Of a stretch of DNA of 64,000 bases, positions 61,347 through 64,000 are shown piece after piece. A program made the position numbers and the translations under genes. How positions within the stretch are numbered: position 1 is the first letter of the stretch; each line of letters begins with the position of its first letter. This DNA is from Centroberyx gerrardi (lineage: Eukaryota; Chordata; Actinopteri; Beryciformes; Berycidae): positions 8,006,121-8,070,120 of the forward strand of contig NC_136012.1 in NCBI RefSeq assembly GCF_048128805.1. Reading direction: 5' to 3'. The notes below the pieces were generated by a model. It was not told the origin of the DNA. It did not search any database and saw only the letters and a list, made by a program, of their open reading frames with translations.

Positions 61347-61446
61347 GGGGGGAGGCGGGAGGGGGGGCAGGGCGCTGGGGTCGTTGTGCATTAGGGGATG
61401 AGTGTGCAGGTATCTGTAAGAAATAAATGGGGGAGGGTGGGGGGCG
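61347..61446 (+). promoter_or_regulatory. ehd1: G-quadruplex-prone tracts in ehd1 3' UTR
   Basis: The sense strand has at least five runs of GGG or longer in 61347-61380, then GGGGGAGGG and GGGGGG at 61428-61446. In RNA these could form quadruplexes 230-330 nt after the stop. Confidence 0.6.
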
Positions 61447-61735
61447 GATGAATTGCCAACTGATGGACAATACTGGATCGTTAAGTGATTCACACGGGGG
61501 TCGGAGGTTGCATGATGGGGTTGGACGTGGATTTGTACATCCTGTGTAAAAGATGTCTAAGTATACAGTCCATATATTATATGTTGATCCAAAGAAACAT
61601 AGCTTTTTTCCATTTGGAGAGAGAGGAGAGAAATCAAATCAGCTGTTAGAATTGTTTTATCTATATTTTTGTATTTCTGACTGTTAACTTTGAGGCTCTT
61701 TCCAAATGCTTCCCTTTTTATTATTTTGCCAGATA

Positions 61736-61741
61736 AATAAA
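61736..61741 (+). terminator. ehd1: Candidate poly(A) signal of ehd1
   Basis: AATAAA 617 nt after the ehd1 stop. An earlier AATAAA lies at about 61423 within the G-rich region. A TG/T-rich downstream stretch favours the later site. Confidence 0.6.
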
Positions 61742-62711
61742 AAGGAAATATTTACCATCGGTCCTGTGGTAATGTGTATTTTTATTTATGCTACATAATG
61801 TCAGTTTCGCTGACAAAGCTTTGAGTTTGACTTTATTATTAGATATGACAAAAGAAAACCAGGGCACTCGACTAGCCGTTTATTGAGAGCTATGCGTTGC
61901 AGCCCACAAAAAGGAGCCACTAAATAAAATGAGAAAAACCAATATTAACAAATATTAAATGATAGCTTTTACTTGCATTGTATAGTTGTGTATAGGTGTG
62001 GTTGGTGGAGGGGGTCATGCTGAGGACTGTGTCATCCAGAGGCCATCCAGATATTGACTTTTATTTTGAAATTGTCTCATTTTGGCAGTTACAGTGAAAT
62101 GTAGTTTACTGCCCTCTGTAGGCCAGCAGTGGCCATTGCCAGCTCAGCAGCAACAGCAAGCACAGTCAAAGCCAACGCCTGAGGACACACAAGGCCATTT
62201 GCCCATAAAATGAGTAGCTTCTGACTGGACATTTTTGAGAGTATTGAAGACAGTGGTGGAGACAGAGGGAGAGAGAGCAATCATGGGATACTCTGGAACA
62301 GTTAGAGGACATGTGGAGACAATTTACAGTGCTGGAAATTCGCTCCAGGCCTGGGGTGAGGAGCACAAATCATAAACAGGCAGAGAAAGTCAGGAAAGTT
62401 TCTCATATGACGATTCATTGAAGCCATAATGAAGATGAAGCTGGTAAGAAACCGAAAGTATAGGAGAGATACTGTAACCCGGACAGGTTTGGATGTGCTT
62501 CCAGGTCTATTTGCGTAATTCAAATGCTCTTGTGTTCATGTAAGATTTAAATAGAGCCATGAGAAAGAGAAACACAAATCAGTCACCCCACAGCCTATAA
62601 AATTTGATTGACTGTAATTATATGGTGGTTCCTCATTTGCATACGAACCCTGTCACCAAAAATGAGTGTGGCCGTTAACTGCCTGGCTTTCTACTTATGA
62701 CAATCATAAAT

Positions 62712-62787
<76 letters not shown>

Positions 62788-63604
62788 CTCTCTATGGTTA
62801 GATATACCAAGCAGGTGACAGGTGCTCAGGAATGTGAATTATGTAAAAACATCCTCATATTACCTTTTCCCTGCATGTCTGTGCACGTATGTTTACATAT
62901 TTCCATGCTTGTGCCTTGATCCACATATGTTCACCTCAGCATGAATACATCACTTGGCTGTTTGGCGTGGTGCTTGGTATCTTTAGGACCCACTGTTGAC
63001 CCACTACTGATCCACCACTCGAAAACACATTGTTGTCCGTCTATTTAATTCTCAACCCAAACCAGTTTTGGAAAGTCATGCGCCTCTCCCGCATCAGCAC
63101 ATTCAACCACCATGGAAACGGAAATTCTGCACACAGATTATCAGCGTCAGATACACATGATCTCCACTGGCTGTTGTGCACCACAGTGGTATGAGATTTC
63201 ATCTTCGACAGAGTCCAGAGGCGCTCTCTTGTGTCTCTGTAAGTCATTACAGGTATTTGTGTTTGCCTGTGTCTGATGCGAGGGCCATTTACAATGCAAT
63301 GGTGTTGTGCTGTGCTGTGCAGTTCCCCACTGCACTGCACTGTGCTGCAGCCACAGCTACAGAGCCACTGCTCACTGTAAACATTATAACTCACATTGTA
63401 TGGATGATGGTATTGATAAGGAAGTGCTCCATAGGTTCCTTACATTTCATTTGAAACATCTTTCAAATTCAAGTTCAAATAGGCATGAAATACAAAGGTA
63501 CTTACTGCCAAAGAACATAAAAATAAAAATGATAATGGCAGTACTAACAATAACAGTGAAATAAGAAACTAGTTCTCAAAACAATCTAACAAATCATTCC
63601 ATTA
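61742..63604. other. Intergenic sequence right of ehd1, no gene seen
   Basis: No exon-like frame or RNA gene recognised. A long TC microsatellite sits in the middle. A TGTGCTGTGCTGTGC / CACTGCACTGCACTGTGCTGC stretch near 63305-63350 is mildly repetitive. Confidence 0.5.
62715..62784. repeat. (TC)35 microsatellite with one interruption
   Basis: 70-nt TC tract with a single TTTC interruption, in the spacer right of ehd1. Confidence 0.95.
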
Positions 63605-63910
63605 CTAGGATATAATTTCGATATATATCGAAATTCAATATATTGCAATACGAAAATGTGACAATACCTATCGTGGGGCAGAAAAATGAATTGCGATATT
63701 AGCTGCATTACCTGAATTATATTAATTGCACTTTGTAATTATATTTTTAAATTGTTGTTTACATTCTAGCAAGCCAATCCCATTGCTAGAAAGCTTTATG
63801 GCTCAGAAATAAACATAATTCTGCACAGTCATACTTTGTTGTCATTGAACTTTTATATATTACATCGTATTGTGGTTGCAATGAATCGTGAAGCCCATAT
63901 CGACATATGT
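63605..63910. mobile_element. Teleost hAT-like MITE copy
   Basis: GATATAATTTCGATATATATCG, then TATCGTGGGGCAGAAAAATG, TTGCGATATTAGCTGCATTA and TGCAATGAATCGTGAAGCCC match in order a repeat I remember from several fish genomes, usually classed as non-autonomous hAT. Sequence similarity to that memory is high over the whole 300 bp. Termini and target duplication were not resolved. Confidence 0.5.
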
Positions 63911-64000
63911 AGCAGCTAATGTGGCATACTCCATCAAAATATACTGCATGTATTCTATCACTTAGTGGAAGATTTTCAAAATTGTGGTGAAATTTGGGAA

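Noticed and set aside
60097-61470. A 457-codon open frame on the minus strand opposite the last ehd1 exon
   Set aside because: It mirrors the third-position GC bias of the EH-domain coding exon and has no recognisable protein content, so it is an antisense shadow.

Overview
This is nuclear DNA from a vertebrate, very probably a ray-finned (teleost) fish. Six intron-containing protein genes can be read through from start to stop, except that the first coding exon of one is unresolved. The proteins are clear orthologues of vertebrate genes. Introns and spacers carry many (CA/GT)n and (CT/GA)n microsatellites and diverged short repeats of types common in teleosts. There are no operons, CRISPR arrays, rRNA or convincing tRNA genes.

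Layout from left to right: a PLAAT/HRASLS-family phospholipase/acyltransferase on the minus strand (1144-2056, 5' exon near 2808-2900); ints5, Integrator subunit 5, plus strand (4037-8808, 4 exons, 1009 aa); ganab, ER glucosidase II alpha, plus strand (9753-23072, 25 exons, 952 aa); prpf39, U1 snRNP-associated splicing factor, plus strand (25312-35136, 15 exons, 749 aa); ubxn1, UBA/UBX p97 cofactor, minus strand (37206-41329, 9 coding exons, 306 aa); a gene-free 6-kb spacer (about 42.0-47.9 kb); ehd1, membrane-remodelling ATPase, plus strand (48301-61119, 6 exons, 532 aa); and a gene-free right end (61.7-64 kb). All exon junctions listed were checked for phase, and every reading frame closes exactly.

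The first five genes are tightly packed: ints5 to ganab and ganab to prpf39 are each separated by under 1 kb, and prpf39 and ubxn1 converge with poly(A) signals about 0.2-0.35 kb apart. The genes are not one pathway. They cover lipid remodelling, RNA 3' processing, glycoprotein folding, splicing, ubiquitin/p97 biology and endosomal recycling. The set matches human 11q12.3-q13.1 (PLAAT cluster, INTS5, GANAB, UBXN1, EHD1) except for prpf39, whose human counterpart is on chromosome 14.

I found no new multi-gene system. The most interesting signals are regulatory or structural: perfect RFX X-box palindromes upstream of and inside ehd1; GCTAGC/AACGTT-type palindromes concentrated around the start of every gene; CA/GT repeats lying against many splice donors; a GC-AG intron in ubxn1; a (GGGGCC)4 tract inside prpf39 coding sequence; and a clean 620-bp MITE with 9-bp target duplications.
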